Source: Maribacter sp. (lineage in GTDB: Bacteria > Bacteroidota > Bacteroidia > Flavobacteriales > Flavobacteriaceae). Taken from it: 64,000 nucleotides of DNA. A program made the position numbers and the translations under genes. The stretch covers positions 22,307-86,306 of the forward strand of contig JAHDDP010000014.1 of assembly GCA_020629285.1 (NCBI GenBank). The letters are read 5' to 3'. The notes beneath the pieces are model-generated. The model was not told the DNA's origin and did no database searches. It saw only the letters and a list, made by a program, of their open reading frames with translations. Every line of letters begins with the position of its first letter. Positions within the stretch are counted from its first letter, which is position 1. Below, piece by piece: positions 34,361 through 44,337 of the stretch.

Positions 34361-35527
34361 TTATTTTTTGATTTTTACTTTTTGACCATCCTTAACGCTT
34401 CTGGCACCTTCTTTTATTATTTCATTACCATCGGCTAAACCAGATAACACTTCAATATTCGCACCTTGGGTTTTACCAGTTGTGATAACACTTCTTTTTA
34501 CTAGAGCTTCTCCATCAGCATTAGGCTCTTCCGCTACGAATACATACTGCTCGCCGTCTGCATTTTCCGAAATTATACTGGTTGGTATTAAAATAGCTTC
34601 TTCACTGGTGTAGTCATTTATAGCAACCTTTGCAGTTAAATTAGGTTTTATTCTACCGTCTTTGTTAGGTACGGGAATTTCAGCTTCAAAAGAACGGTTA
34701 GAAGGATTGATGAAATTACCTGTCTCTCTAATTTTGGTAACAATGCTGTCGCCTAAAACAGGAAAGTATACCAATGCTTCTTTTCCTTTGGTTACATTGC
34801 CAATGTAAGATTCTGGAACCTCTACTTCAATATACATGTCTGATAGGTTTACAATACGAAAAACCTCAGAACCTGGACCTGGAGCAACCACTGTACCTTG
34901 ATCTTTTATTACATTATCAATGATACCGGAGAACGGAGCTCTAATAGTAGATTTTCCTAATTGACTCTGTGCCTGAGATACCATATTTTCAGCAGCTTCA
35001 TAATTGGTTTTAGCCTGTAAGAATTGGATTTCTGAACCAATATTCTGATTCCATAAACGCTCTTGACGTTCAAAAGTAGTTTTAGCAAGTGCGGCCTGAG
35101 ATTTCAGTTGGCTTAATTGGCTTGACATGCCACCATCATCAATAGTAGCCAATACCTGACCTCTAGAAACTTTAGCGCCTTCTTTAACATAGACCCTTTG
35201 TAGTGTACCAGCCATTTCTGGATAGATCAATACATTTTGTTTGGTAGAAACATCGCCCTGTAATTCTAGAAAGTGATTAAATACTTCTTTTTTAGCGGTT
35301 AAGGTATTTACCAAAGGCAATTTTTCCTCATTACCTAAAATACCGATAGCGGAATCCAATGATTTAAGTTGGGCATCTATAACTTTTTGCTGAGCTGTAA
35401 TTTCATTCTTCTTTGCTCTTATAGCTTCCAAATCTTGTTGGGCTATAATATCCGCTACCGATTGCTCGCCGTCACCGCACGAGTAAATGCCTATGGTTGC
35501 AGTTAATAAGATTAGTATTTTCTTCAT
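34361..35527 (-). CDS. RND efflux periplasmic adaptor
   Basis: A 388-aa membrane-fusion protein. Lipobox IYSCG at ~14-18; coiled-coil hairpin around 30-80 and 140-190; lipoyl-like half-motifs VYVKEGAKVSRGQVLATID and STIRAPFSGIIDNVIKDQGTVV; beta-barrel and membrane-proximal domain to the end. Bridges the permease and the TolC channel. Six bases upstream of the permease start; 25 bases after the tolC-type gene. Confidence 0.95.
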   Translation of the reverse strand: MKKILILLTATIGIYSCGDGEQSVADIIAQQDLEAIRAKKNEITAQQKVIDAQLKSLDSAIGILGNEEKLPLVNTLTAKKEVFNHFLELQGDVSTKQNVLIYPEMAGTLQRVYVKEGAKVSRGQVLATIDDGGMSSQLSQLKSQAALAKTTFERQERLWNQNIGSEIQFLQAKTNYEAAENMVSQAQSQLGKSTIRAPFSGIIDNVIKDQGTVVAPGPGSEVFRIVNLSDMYIEVEVPESYIGNVTKGKEALVYFPVLGDSIVTKIRETGNFINPSNRSFEAEIPVPNKDGRIKPNLTAKVAINDYTSEEAILIPTSIISENADGEQYVFVAEEPNADGEALVKRSVITTGKTQGANIEVLSGLADGNEIIKEGARSVKDGQKVKIKK

Positions 35528-35552
35528 GATTGTATTTTTAATGATTGATTAT

Positions 35553-36893
35553 TTAGTCTTTTGTATTTATGATGATTTCCAACTCGGTTTTTTTATTTAT
35601 AACCTCAACCATAGATTGCAAGAATTCTTGTTGGGTGGTATATAATTGTGTTTGAGCCTGTCTTAACTCAAAACTGGTGGCTAAACCTTCTTTATATTTT
35701 ATTTGGTTTTTATTTTCAATACGTTCAGATAGCATTAGGTTTTGTTTGGCAGTTTCATAATTATCAATAGCTAATGTGTAGTTATTCTTTGCATTTTCTA
35801 ATTGTAATCTAATCTGTTGTTCTGCCTCTGTTAATTGTGTTTTTGCTTTTTCTAAAGCAATTTTAGCACGTTGCGTACTGGCGCTTCTTTTTAAAGAACT
35901 GAAAATTGGAATATTGAGATCTAAACCCAATATGGAAGAATCAAACCACTCTTGATCTCCGCCAAAAAAATCAAAGCTTTCTGAGTAGGCAGAACTACCG
36001 TAGTTGATGTATGCATTTAACGTTGGTAACGCACGACTTCTTGCTAATTTCCATTCAAAAAAGCGTTGTTCGTTTAAATTCTCCGCTAGTTTGTAATCTA
36101 CATTGTCTTCAATATTAAAATCGGTAGTTAGAATACCTAAATCCATTTTTGACATCGTTAAATCTTCTAGTTTCTCTTGCAGTTGAGTTGGTGCGTTAAG
36201 ATCTAGCCCCATACTTACATTTAGCATTTGTAAAGTAATTTCCTTAAGTCTAAGGGTATTTTGCAACTGATTTTCTATAGATGATAAGGTGATCTGTAAC
36301 TGATCAACACTTTCTTCATCTCCTAATCCGTTTTCAAACAATTTTGAGGTTTCAAAAAGTGTCTTTTCAAGCGTTTCTTTATTCTTCTCCAATATTTTTA
36401 CGCTCTCTTCAGCTAGAAGCACGTTGCCGTATGCTTCAACTACTTGCTTTCTAACATCTAAATCGGTTTTCTCTTTGTTGTTGTCGCTATAACTTAAAAA
36501 AGCTTTTGTTGCTTGTACACCTACAATGTACGAACCATCAAAAATTTGTTGTGTTAAGGTAGCAGTAGCTGTCATGGATTGTGGTTGAGAGAATACTACG
36601 GGAATAAATTCTCCTGCTGCACCTCCTACTAGTTCTGCTGGTAACAATGTTACAGGTTGTTTTAATTGATTGGAGTATCCTACAGATCCATTTATTTGTG
36701 GTAACCCACCTGCTATAGTTTCCCATTTTTGCTTTTGGGCGTCTATAATATCTCTATTGGCGTTTATCGCGGAATAGTTATTTTCCAAAGCAAAGTCTAT
36801 GGCCTCGTCTAAAGTGAAGGAATAGTTTTGCTCTTGTGAAAACCCTAAGCTTATACTTAGAATTGTGATTAAGATTACTAGTTGATTTCGCAT
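35553..36893 (-). CDS. TolC-family outer membrane channel
   Basis: A 446-aa outer-membrane efflux channel. Signal peptide ends near GFSQE (~19); two OEP repeats are seen, with long helices (LDVRKQVVEAYGNVLLAEESVKIL, ~150; RAKIALEKAKTQLTEAEQQI, ~345; QAQTQLYTTQQEFLQSM, ~415). It begins one base after the tetR stop, so expression is coupled to the regulator. Confidence 0.94.
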   Translation of the reverse strand: MRNQLVILITILSISLGFSQEQNYSFTLDEAIDFALENNYSAINANRDIIDAQKQKWETIAGGLPQINGSVGYSNQLKQPVTLLPAELVGGAAGEFIPVVFSQPQSMTATATLTQQIFDGSYIVGVQATKAFLSYSDNNKEKTDLDVRKQVVEAYGNVLLAEESVKILEKNKETLEKTLFETSKLFENGLGDEESVDQLQITLSSIENQLQNTLRLKEITLQMLNVSMGLDLNAPTQLQEKLEDLTMSKMDLGILTTDFNIEDNVDYKLAENLNEQRFFEWKLARSRALPTLNAYINYGSSAYSESFDFFGGDQEWFDSSILGLDLNIPIFSSLKRSASTQRAKIALEKAKTQLTEAEQQIRLQLENAKNNYTLAIDNYETAKQNLMLSERIENKNQIKYKEGLATSFELRQAQTQLYTTQQEFLQSMVEVINKKTELEIIINTKD

Positions 36894-37499
36894 TTATTCT
36901 TGATTTGAATTGATGATGTTGTTTAAAATTGCTTTTCCTTTTGGGGTGACTATTCCTCTAAGGTGATATTCTAAAAATGAATCCATTAAATGTGCTATTG
37001 GAAAACGATTTATAGGAAATACATTCTGATCTTTTATACTGCTCATACCGGTAAAATATATTCTGGCAACGAATTCGGGATCAATATTATCTCTAAACAA
37101 ACCTTGTTCAAGACCTTGCTGCACATTCAACAATACACAACCGTGCATTTTATTGAACTGCTGGTCTTTAAGGTTCTTGTGTATTTTTGGATAGTACTTC
37201 ATCAATTGATATTGAGGAGAACTTTTTTCATTATTTAAATGAGACATTACATATTTTTTAATCTCATATAACTCTTCAATCGCATTTTTGTTCATCGCTA
37301 TAATAACATCTATGCCATCACTTAAATGACAAAACTTATTCATAACACAATCTTCAACTAAAGCGGTCTTGTTACTGTATTCACTATAAATTGTTTTTTT
37401 AGACATGCCTATTTCATTCGCAATGTCATCCATGGTAATGCTTTTAAAACCATGCTCTAAGAATAGCTTTGATGCCGTATCCCGTATTTTTTCCTTCAT
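36894..37499 (-). CDS. TetR/AcrR family transcriptional regulator
   Basis: A 201-aa repressor with an N-terminal helix-turn-helix (ITMDDIANEIGMSKKTIYSEYSNKTALVE, ~22-50) and an all-helical ligand domain. I start at ATG 37499 (MKEKIRDTASKLFLEHG), since the longer frame would read through the operator and promoter. It is the first gene of the operon tetR-tolC-adaptor-RND, so it controls its own transcript. A 28-bp palindrome lies 21 bases upstream. Confidence 0.92.
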   Translation of the reverse strand: MKEKIRDTASKLFLEHGFKSITMDDIANEIGMSKKTIYSEYSNKTALVEDCVMNKFCHLSDGIDVIIAMNKNAIEELYEIKKYVMSHLNNEKSSPQYQLMKYYPKIHKNLKDQQFNKMHGCVLLNVQQGLEQGLFRDNIDPEFVARIYFTGMSSIKDQNVFPINRFPIAHLMDSFLEYHLRGIVTPKGKAILNNIINSNQE

Positions 37500-37507
37500 A
37501 ACGGTGG

Positions 37508-37548
37508 CAAATATAGTGCAGGAAACTTTAGAAACTTGTAAAGTTTCC
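37508..37548 (-). promoter_or_regulatory. TetR operator and promoter of the efflux operon
   Basis: GGAAACTTTA (37521-37530) and TAAAGTTTCC (37539-37548) form a 28-bp palindrome; a second dyad AAACTT-GTA-AAGTTT (37532-37546) is nested in it. A perfect -7 element TATATTTG (minus strand, 37508-37515) lies just downstream. A TetR dimer on this site would block the promoter, giving autorepression of the whole operon. Confidence 0.7.
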
Positions 37549-37697
37549 AAAGTTTTACAATTTATTAATCTTAGACGTAGTTATTTAACAATATGTTACT
37601 AATTGATTTCTAGTATTTTATGTGTCTGTTGGGTAGAAATAGAGAAATTAGGATTTAGAAATTATGTCACTTTTAGCTTAAAAATTCGTTTTATGCC

Positions 37698-37796
37698 ATG
37701 AAAAAATATAGAAGGAAGAGGAAGAAATTTAGATTAACCTCACTTGTAATTATCCTAAATTACTACTGGGCTCTTTGTATGATCGTTAGTGGATAA
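37698..37796 (+). CDS. Candidate small membrane peptide, 32 aa
   Basis: A 32-codon ORF: very basic start (MKKYRRKRKKFR) followed by a hydrophobic stretch (LTSLVIILNYYWALCMIVSG). Such a basic-plus-helix peptide would insert in the membrane. It lies in a 370-base gap between the tetR start and the minus-strand operon end. No homolog is known to me and no promoter is obvious, so this may be chance. Confidence 0.3.
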   Translation: MKKYRRKRKKFRLTSLVIILNYYWALCMIVSG

Positions 37797-37871
37797 AGAT
37801 ATATTAATGTGTCTATTTTAATGGGTCGATTGACCTGTGCTAGTTTATTGATAAGAAGGTTTCTTAAAAAT

Positions 37872-39563
37872 TCACTTCTTCTTAATAAAGAATACATACA
37901 CCATAATAAGTAAAACCATGCCAACTATAAAATACAGGGTATAAGATGTTGCCTTTTTAGAATTCGGTTTTTCTTTAATGTCTAATTGTTGATTGATCTC
38001 AACATTGGTTAAGATTTGAGTATTTCCACCCGTCCAATTCACAATAACAGAATCTACTTTTGTATTGGTTCCTAACCCAAAGTGTGCAATGACAGAATTT
38101 TGTGATAAATGGCTGGATCCGCCACCATCTATTTCTCTGATCGTTCTTTTTCCATTAGCCACTACGGTTACGCGAGAGCCAATACCATTAGTTTCTGAAG
38201 CAATACCATTCAACGCTACTTTTAACCAATTGCCGTTGGCAATGTCATTTCTAAATAGACGGGTAGTTGATGCTATGGGGTAATTTAAAATTGGTTGCTG
38301 GTTTACGACCAACAAGTCCATATCGCCATCATTATCCATGTCGAAAATAACAGAACCTCTACCAATACCATAATCGTTAATAGCTAGTTCTCTGCCTTTT
38401 TCAGTGTACGTGTTATCATTGTTTTCAAAAAAGAAATTACCCATAGGCGTGCAATTGGGGTTTAAATCTCCATTGGCAACAAACAAATCTAAATCTTCAT
38501 CATGGTCAAAATCAGCAAAATTCGCACCCCAACTAATTGCTAAGTTGTAAGTACCTAACTCTTTGGCTTTGTCTACAAATGGGTTACCGGTACCTTGGTT
38601 TTCCATTAGCATATTAAACTTGATGTTGGTAATATAATAATCCATCCACCCATCACCGTTATAGTCACCCACTGCAGCACCCATGGCGTTGATTTTTAAA
38701 TCCATTTCGGTTTGTTCGCTAACGTCTTCAAAATGGTCATCAGGATATTCATTTTGGTATAGAAAATTTGGTACTGCTTTATAGCCAAAATCTTGATTTA
38801 CCAATAAGTCTTGGTCTTGGTCATTATCATAATCAGTGAATACACCACCAAAACCAAAACCTTTATGACCTAAACCATATTCATCATATACATTTTCAAA
38901 ACTTTTACCACCTTTGTTTTTTAGTAAATAACTTCTTGCGGTTTGGTTGGCACTTACTATCGTAGCATCTTTTATGATTCCCAATTTACCGGTAAACTCT
39001 TGAAAATAATTACCAACAAACAAATCAGGATAACCATCGGCATCAATATCACCAAAGCTTGGACCTGTGCTGAAGGAATTTAAATCTTCTAATCCGTATT
39101 CATTAGTAACATCTTTAAATGTGGAGTCCCCATTATTTAAGAACAATAGGTTTTTAGCTCTTGGTATAACACTTTTACCATCGGTGGTGGTAATGGTGGT
39201 GATGAACAAGTCCCTGTATCCATCTTTGTTAATATCTGCGCTGACTACACCCTGGGTAACATAGTCATTGGTAACTTCAAGACCAGAACCTTCAAAAATA
39301 TCTTTAAATGTTCCGTTTCCATTGTTAAGGTATAACCGATCAGATTTTATACCACTTGTTATATAAAGATCTTCAAAGCCGTCATTGTTAAAATCAAATA
39401 CGGTAACTCCGCCACCAAAAGTACCTTCGTAGACTTCATATTGGTGGTCAATACCTGATGCTTCCGTAACGTCTGTAAATGTTTGTTGTGCATTACTAAG
39501 CCATCCGCAGAAAAAAAGCAGTAAGCTTATGATTTTTGTAAATGATGCTATATTATTTTTCAT
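37872..39563 (-). CDS. FG-GAP/ASPIC repeat protein with C-terminal membrane anchor
   Basis: A 563-aa protein with a signal peptide (FFCGWLSNAQ, ~26) and a seven-bladed-propeller-type body built of FG-GAP/VCBS repeats, seen as repeated DFNNDGFEDLYIT, DINKDGYRDLFIT and DIDADGYPDLFVGNY patterns with calcium-loop Asp/Asn residues. Near the end is an ASPIC/UnbV-like segment (VIAHFGLGTNTKVDSVIVNW), then a C-terminal transmembrane helix and KKK. CRTAC1-like. Probably surface or periplasmic carbohydrate or protein binding; it overlaps the haloperoxidase gene by 11 bases. Confidence 0.9.
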   Translation of the reverse strand: MKNNIASFTKIISLLLFFCGWLSNAQQTFTDVTEASGIDHQYEVYEGTFGGGVTVFDFNNDGFEDLYITSGIKSDRLYLNNGNGTFKDIFEGSGLEVTNDYVTQGVVSADINKDGYRDLFITTITTTDGKSVIPRAKNLLFLNNGDSTFKDVTNEYGLEDLNSFSTGPSFGDIDADGYPDLFVGNYFQEFTGKLGIIKDATIVSANQTARSYLLKNKGGKSFENVYDEYGLGHKGFGFGGVFTDYDNDQDQDLLVNQDFGYKAVPNFLYQNEYPDDHFEDVSEQTEMDLKINAMGAAVGDYNGDGWMDYYITNIKFNMLMENQGTGNPFVDKAKELGTYNLAISWGANFADFDHDEDLDLFVANGDLNPNCTPMGNFFFENNDNTYTEKGRELAINDYGIGRGSVIFDMDNDGDMDLLVVNQQPILNYPIASTTRLFRNDIANGNWLKVALNGIASETNGIGSRVTVVANGKRTIREIDGGGSSHLSQNSVIAHFGLGTNTKVDSVIVNWTGGNTQILTNVEINQQLDIKEKPNSKKATSYTLYFIVGMVLLIMVYVFFIKKK

Positions 39564-40914
39564 TTGTTTTCTTCCATTCTAGGGCGTAAACATTTTTTGC
39601 TATTTCTACCCCTTTTTCCAATCCTACTTCATTATCTAATTGCGTGTGAATTCCGCCATAAAACCTAGAATCTGCCGTTTCTTGGGCAGCATCCCAAAAG
39701 GTGTCGAATGACCTAACTACAAAGTCGGTTTCCTTTAATTCATCGCGTTCTCTTCCTTCGTGGGCTCTGTCTGTAAACGTAAATTCTTTTCCAAAGTTAT
39801 GTTCTAAAACCGTTGCTGCAGCAGCTGCTTGTATAGCGTGACCAGATGGAAAAGAGGGAAATGGCGGATCGGGCCAAAAAGATTCCCATTCCTCATCTAT
39901 AAATTTAGGTACAAAAGTATTGGGGCGCTCGGTAAAAAATTGATATTTCCATTTCCAGCAGTTAACAAAAGCATCTGAAACGGCCATACCCACTTGCGCA
40001 TAGACCTGTGCAGTTTCAATAAGCGATATGTCATGGCCTTCTACAGCTAGGGTAGCAAAATAGTAGGAGTGACCTGGTGGTGTAAAACTTACATCTGGGT
40101 CATCTCCCCACCAAATAGCAGCTTCCTTTTCTAATTGGGTCAATTCTAAATCTTTGAGATAAACGTCTTCAAATTGTTTGTAATATGGGGAACCGGGAGT
40201 GGTATCATACGGTATCATTTTCGGGTCTTCTAACTCTTTATTTGTAGAAGCGAAAGTTCTGTTTTCACCCCAATGAGGGTGCAAAGGGTGGTGACTGAAA
40301 GATTGTGCGAACAAAGGAGGTTTCCATGCACCCGGTCTATCTGGATGTACCATTTCTTTGTCAAAATTATTCAAATATCCTCTATGCCCACCATCTGTTT
40401 TAGACCATTCGAAAATGGCATGTGCAACAGATTTGCCAAATTCTACTGAACGAGAAACGGTTTCTTCATCTAAACCTTCTTTAAATTGAGTAAAAATCAC
40501 TTGTTCAAGGGAATCGATTTTTTGAATATTTTCTTCGGATGTTTGAACGTAGATATTTTTTAGAATTTCTGACTGTCCGGCATTTAATGCTAGTACCCAA
40601 TTATATTCTTTTGTATTGTCTATGTTAGGAAGCTTTTCTAATTCTAGTAACTGACCGTTCATGGTTTTGTATTCTGTGAAGCCTTGTACTACCGATTCGT
40701 ACATGGTAAGACCGGTATACCCAAAAGCCCTAGATGCGAAAGTGGGGGAGTTTGACGGTGTGTATCTAGTAATGAACAAGGTCATGTTAGCCCATTCTAG
40801 AGCCACGTCTTTATCGCTCATTTTTGGTTGTTCTTTTTGGGAACATGCGTTAAATAGCAAGTAGAAAAGTGATAAAATGATTGTGATATGTATGGGTTTT
40901 CTAAAAATGGTCAT
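39553..40914 (-). CDS. Vanadium-dependent haloperoxidase / PAP2-family lipoprotein
   Basis: A 453-aa lipoprotein (lipobox FNAC, ~21-24). All three motifs of the vanadium haloperoxidase/acid phosphatase superfamily are intact: K323-x6-R330-P331, P356-S357-G358-H359, and S416-R417-x5-H423-x3-D427. These bind vanadate or phosphate. The motifs do not separate haloperoxidase from phosphatase activity. Exported to the periplasm or surface. It lies between two FG-GAP/ASPIC proteins in the SusCD operon, 14 bases after the first. Confidence 0.9.
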   Translation of the reverse strand: MTIFRKPIHITIILSLFYLLFNACSQKEQPKMSDKDVALEWANMTLFITRYTPSNSPTFASRAFGYTGLTMYESVVQGFTEYKTMNGQLLELEKLPNIDNTKEYNWVLALNAGQSEILKNIYVQTSEENIQKIDSLEQVIFTQFKEGLDEETVSRSVEFGKSVAHAIFEWSKTDGGHRGYLNNFDKEMVHPDRPGAWKPPLFAQSFSHHPLHPHWGENRTFASTNKELEDPKMIPYDTTPGSPYYKQFEDVYLKDLELTQLEKEAAIWWGDDPDVSFTPPGHSYYFATLAVEGHDISLIETAQVYAQVGMAVSDAFVNCWKWKYQFFTERPNTFVPKFIDEEWESFWPDPPFPSFPSGHAIQAAAAATVLEHNFGKEFTFTDRAHEGRERDELKETDFVVRSFDTFWDAAQETADSRFYGGIHTQLDNEVGLEKGVEIAKNVYALEWKKTNEK

Positions 40915-40928
40915 GGTTTAATTAAAAG

Positions 40929-43900
40929 CTATTTTAAAAGTTTATAGGTTTCGGTTGCTGTACCGTAACTAGTAAGAATAAGTTGGTCATTTATTAATAG
41001 TGCATGGGTGTTACTTCCTTTAATGGATAAGCCGGATTTGGTTTGCGGTAAATAGTTGAAGTTTCCATCGCCGACTCCTAGTAATACCGTTCCATAATTG
41101 GCATCAAACTTTCCAATTCTTAATTTATAAAAATCATTATTGCCCAATAGTAAAATATCTTCCTTTCCATCTTTATTAAAGTCTGATGTTATAATCTCGG
41201 AAACAGGTGCATATTGAGCTTGTATTGGTAACGGAACATTTTTATACTTTTTACTTGTTGTACTCAACAGTATAGTGGTCTCTTGATGGTTTGCGGTTAA
41301 TTTTTTAGCCTTTTCTAAATCATCTTTACTGAATATGTCATTTATCGTTCCATTGGCATACTTTTCATAACTATTGAACTTTTGCCGCTTACCTGATAGT
41401 TGACCTAAAAGTTCATCTCTGGTGACGTACGGGTAGCTAACGCCATCTATATAAAAATTTAAAATTGGGTCTATAGAACCGTTATGGTCAAAATCAGAAT
41501 AGTACAATTCTGCAGGGGTATCGTTACCTAATTTAAACTGCGTATTTGAGCCAATGTTACCTGCTATAATATCCGGCTTATTGTCATTATTAAAATCGGC
41601 TACCTGAAGACTGGTCCATAATCCTGATAATGGTTCATTTAAAAATTGATTTGTGGCATTGATTAATTTCCCATTTTTATTCAGGTAGATACTAATGGGC
41701 ATCCATTCGCCAACCACAATAAGATCCTCTTGCTGATCACCGTCTATATCTACCCAAACTGCATCTGTAACCATCCCAAAATTTTTTAAGGAGGTTTGCA
41801 CCTTATCGGTATGATCCACGAAATTACCTTTACGATCATTTATAAGAATATAGCTTCGTGGAATTTCTGGAAAACGCCCTGGGTTATTATATCCGCCTAC
41901 AAAAACATCCAAAAACGAATCGTTATTTATATCTGAATATGTAATTGAACCTGTGCTCATTAGCATTTTTGGTAGAGCTGTATCAGATTTTTTGAAATCT
42001 CCTCTTCCGTCACCTAGATATAATCTGTCTTGTAATAAGGGGTCGTTTGCGGCAAGATTATGATAGCCGCCACTAGCAACGTAAATATCTAAATTACCGT
42101 CATTGTTGGCATCAAACAGTGCAATGTCAGTATCAAAATATTGTTGGTCCAGTTCAAAATCCGTGTTTGATTTTTGATGGAATCCTTTAGATGTACTTTG
42201 AATAAAGACCGATGTAGCTTGACCAATTCCACCACTAATGATTATATCTTCTAGTCCGTCATTATTAATATCGCCCTTAGCCATTGGCGGTCCGTTATGT
42301 GATAATTGTTTCAGTAAAAGCGATTGTCTTTTAAAGTCATTTACAGGAGATGATCGATGTAGAAAATCAATAGCACTTTCTTCCTTAGAAAATAGGACCT
42401 CTGATTTATCATTTTGCAAGGCTGGTTTTTTTGCATTGCTTTCTTCTAATACTATTAACTGATTGGAGGGTACATCTCTTAAAGTTTCAGTTTTACCAGA
42501 ATTCCAAAGTACTATCAATGAATCTATGGTGCTGATGTCTTCAAGTCCAAAATGTAAAATAGATGAAACCGTAGAGAGATAACCTTGCGTTGGCATTTGC
42601 TCTACTACTTGCATTTTTCCATTATTATAAACACTTACTTTTGATCCTATGCCTTGCGTGTTTTTGTTAGCACCTTTAAGCTGAATATTGATTTGGTTGC
42701 TTTTTTCTTTTTCAGTATCATTTCTGTAAATAAATGCTGGTTTATTGATATTGTTGACCACTAAGTCCAAATCACCATCATTATCTAAATCAACATAAAT
42801 AGATCCATTACTATTGGCTGGTTGGTCAATACCTACTTGGGTCGTGTTATCAGTGAAATTTATGCCGTCTTTATTACTGTAGTAGAAGTTGGTAAGGTTT
42901 GAGGCGGGCATTTCTTTTATCAATTCTAAAACATCTTGGCGTTGCAATCTTCCTTTAGACTGTACGTAACTATCCATATAGTTTATGAAGTCTAAATTGG
43001 TATAATCTCTGAAATATCCGTTAGAAATAAACAGATCTTTTAATCCGTCATTATCAAAATCCGCAAATAGGGGAGCCCAGCTCCAATCTGTATTTGATAT
43101 TCCTGATAATTGACCAATTTCACTGAAAGTGTCATCACCATTATTTAATTGTAGCATGTTACGCATGTACTGATGGTGAAAACCGCTTCTTATATTTAAA
43201 TCGAACTTTTCATAATTGTCAGGAGATAATAATAGTTTTTGGCGTTTGTTGTCTTTTGGTAACATGTCTAAGGTGAAGATATCTTGTAGCCCATCATTAT
43301 TGATATCGGCTACATTGTTGCCCATAGAGAAGTGGCTTGTATGCCCCATTTGGCTACCAAGTTGGTCTGTGAATGTGCCATTTTTATTGTTGATATATAA
43401 ATAATCTGGGACCGTATAGTCATTGGAAATATAGAAATCTTGCCATCCATCATTATTTATATCACTAATGCCAATACCTAAACCATAGGTGAGTGCAGAA
43501 CCGCTGATACCTGCTTTTTCAGTTACATCAATAAATTTGTTGTTCTTTTGTTCAAAGAGACGAGTACCTTGCAAAGGGTCGTCTTTCTTTAAAAATTCTT
43601 TAGTGCTTACTTCATTTAAAACCGGTAATGATTTTGGATTATGATTTAGTAGAAGCATGTCTAAATCGCCATCTTTATCATAATCAAAAAAATACCCTTG
43701 ATTACTAAATGCAGCACTTGCTAAGCCATATTCTTCGGCTTGTTCTTTAAAAACAGGAATGTTGTTGGTGTCATTACCCTGATTTATGAATAGTTGATTT
43801 TTACGCTTTGCATCTGGTAAAGCTCCTGAATAACATAGATATAAATCTAGTTTACCATCGCCGTTTACATCTGCGGAAGTAATACCTGTTTTCCAAGGTC

Positions 43901-44270
43901 CTGGTCTACCGGCTACTTTAGAAGTTGTTGTTATATCTTTAAAAGTAAAATTACCTTCATTTAAATAGAATTTATTTTCACCCATATTTGAAGTGAAGTA
44001 TAAATCTTGTAATCCGTCATTATTGAAATCTCCTGTTGCCACTCCACCACCATTATATAGGTATTCATAAACCAATACATTGGCATTTAACCCCTCTTTT
44101 AAAGTATTTTGAAAAGTTATGTTTGTTTTATCTTCAGATAAAAGTGTAAAAAGAGAAGGCTCCTCAATCGTGTTAATTGTACTGGGTGCTTCGTCCTTTT
44201 TTGGTTTCTCGGTACAACTTTGATGTAGTAGGAATACAATGAGAATAAAGAAGATTGGATTTTTTATCAT
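40929..44270 (-). CDS. Large FG-GAP/ASPIC repeat lipoprotein
   Basis: A 1113-aa lipoprotein (lipobox LLHQSC, ~14-19). The length holds two FG-GAP/VCBS propellers with many DFNNDGLQDLYF and DVNGDGKLDLYL type repeats, separated by an ASPIC/UnbV segment at ~560-610 (ILHFGLEDISTIDSLIVLW). The calcium-type D-x-N-x-D-G loops are well kept. Such proteins are frequent partners of SusCD systems, but their ligand is unknown; binding or presentation of a glycan or peptide at the cell surface is inferred. Starts 67 bases after susD with a hairpin in between. Confidence 0.9.
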   Translation of the reverse strand: MIKNPIFFILIVFLLHQSCTEKPKKDEAPSTINTIEEPSLFTLLSEDKTNITFQNTLKEGLNANVLVYEYLYNGGGVATGDFNNDGLQDLYFTSNMGENKFYLNEGNFTFKDITTTSKVAGRPGPWKTGITSADVNGDGKLDLYLCYSGALPDAKRKNQLFINQGNDTNNIPVFKEQAEEYGLASAAFSNQGYFFDYDKDGDLDMLLLNHNPKSLPVLNEVSTKEFLKKDDPLQGTRLFEQKNNKFIDVTEKAGISGSALTYGLGIGISDINNDGWQDFYISNDYTVPDYLYINNKNGTFTDQLGSQMGHTSHFSMGNNVADINNDGLQDIFTLDMLPKDNKRQKLLLSPDNYEKFDLNIRSGFHHQYMRNMLQLNNGDDTFSEIGQLSGISNTDWSWAPLFADFDNDGLKDLFISNGYFRDYTNLDFINYMDSYVQSKGRLQRQDVLELIKEMPASNLTNFYYSNKDGINFTDNTTQVGIDQPANSNGSIYVDLDNDGDLDLVVNNINKPAFIYRNDTEKEKSNQINIQLKGANKNTQGIGSKVSVYNNGKMQVVEQMPTQGYLSTVSSILHFGLEDISTIDSLIVLWNSGKTETLRDVPSNQLIVLEESNAKKPALQNDKSEVLFSKEESAIDFLHRSSPVNDFKRQSLLLKQLSHNGPPMAKGDINNDGLEDIIISGGIGQATSVFIQSTSKGFHQKSNTDFELDQQYFDTDIALFDANNDGNLDIYVASGGYHNLAANDPLLQDRLYLGDGRGDFKKSDTALPKMLMSTGSITYSDINNDSFLDVFVGGYNNPGRFPEIPRSYILINDRKGNFVDHTDKVQTSLKNFGMVTDAVWVDIDGDQQEDLIVVGEWMPISIYLNKNGKLINATNQFLNEPLSGLWTSLQVADFNNDNKPDIIAGNIGSNTQFKLGNDTPAELYYSDFDHNGSIDPILNFYIDGVSYPYVTRDELLGQLSGKRQKFNSYEKYANGTINDIFSKDDLEKAKKLTANHQETTILLSTTSKKYKNVPLPIQAQYAPVSEIITSDFNKDGKEDILLLGNNDFYKLRIGKFDANYGTVLLGVGDGNFNYLPQTKSGLSIKGSNTHALLINDQLILTSYGTATETYKLLK

Positions 44271-44283
44271 TTGTTTAAAAGTA

Positions 44284-44314
44284 AAAGATCTATTCCAAAA
44301 AGGAATAGATCTTT
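44284..44314 (-). terminator. Stem-loop between susD and the downstream genes
   Basis: A 13-bp perfect stem (44284-44296 with 44302-44314) with a 5-base loop; in the minus transcript it is followed by UUUUAC. It probably works as a partial terminator or RNA processing/stability element that gives higher SusC/SusD levels than the genes after it. Confidence 0.75.
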
Positions 44315-44337
44315 AATTTAACTCAATTTAAACTAAA

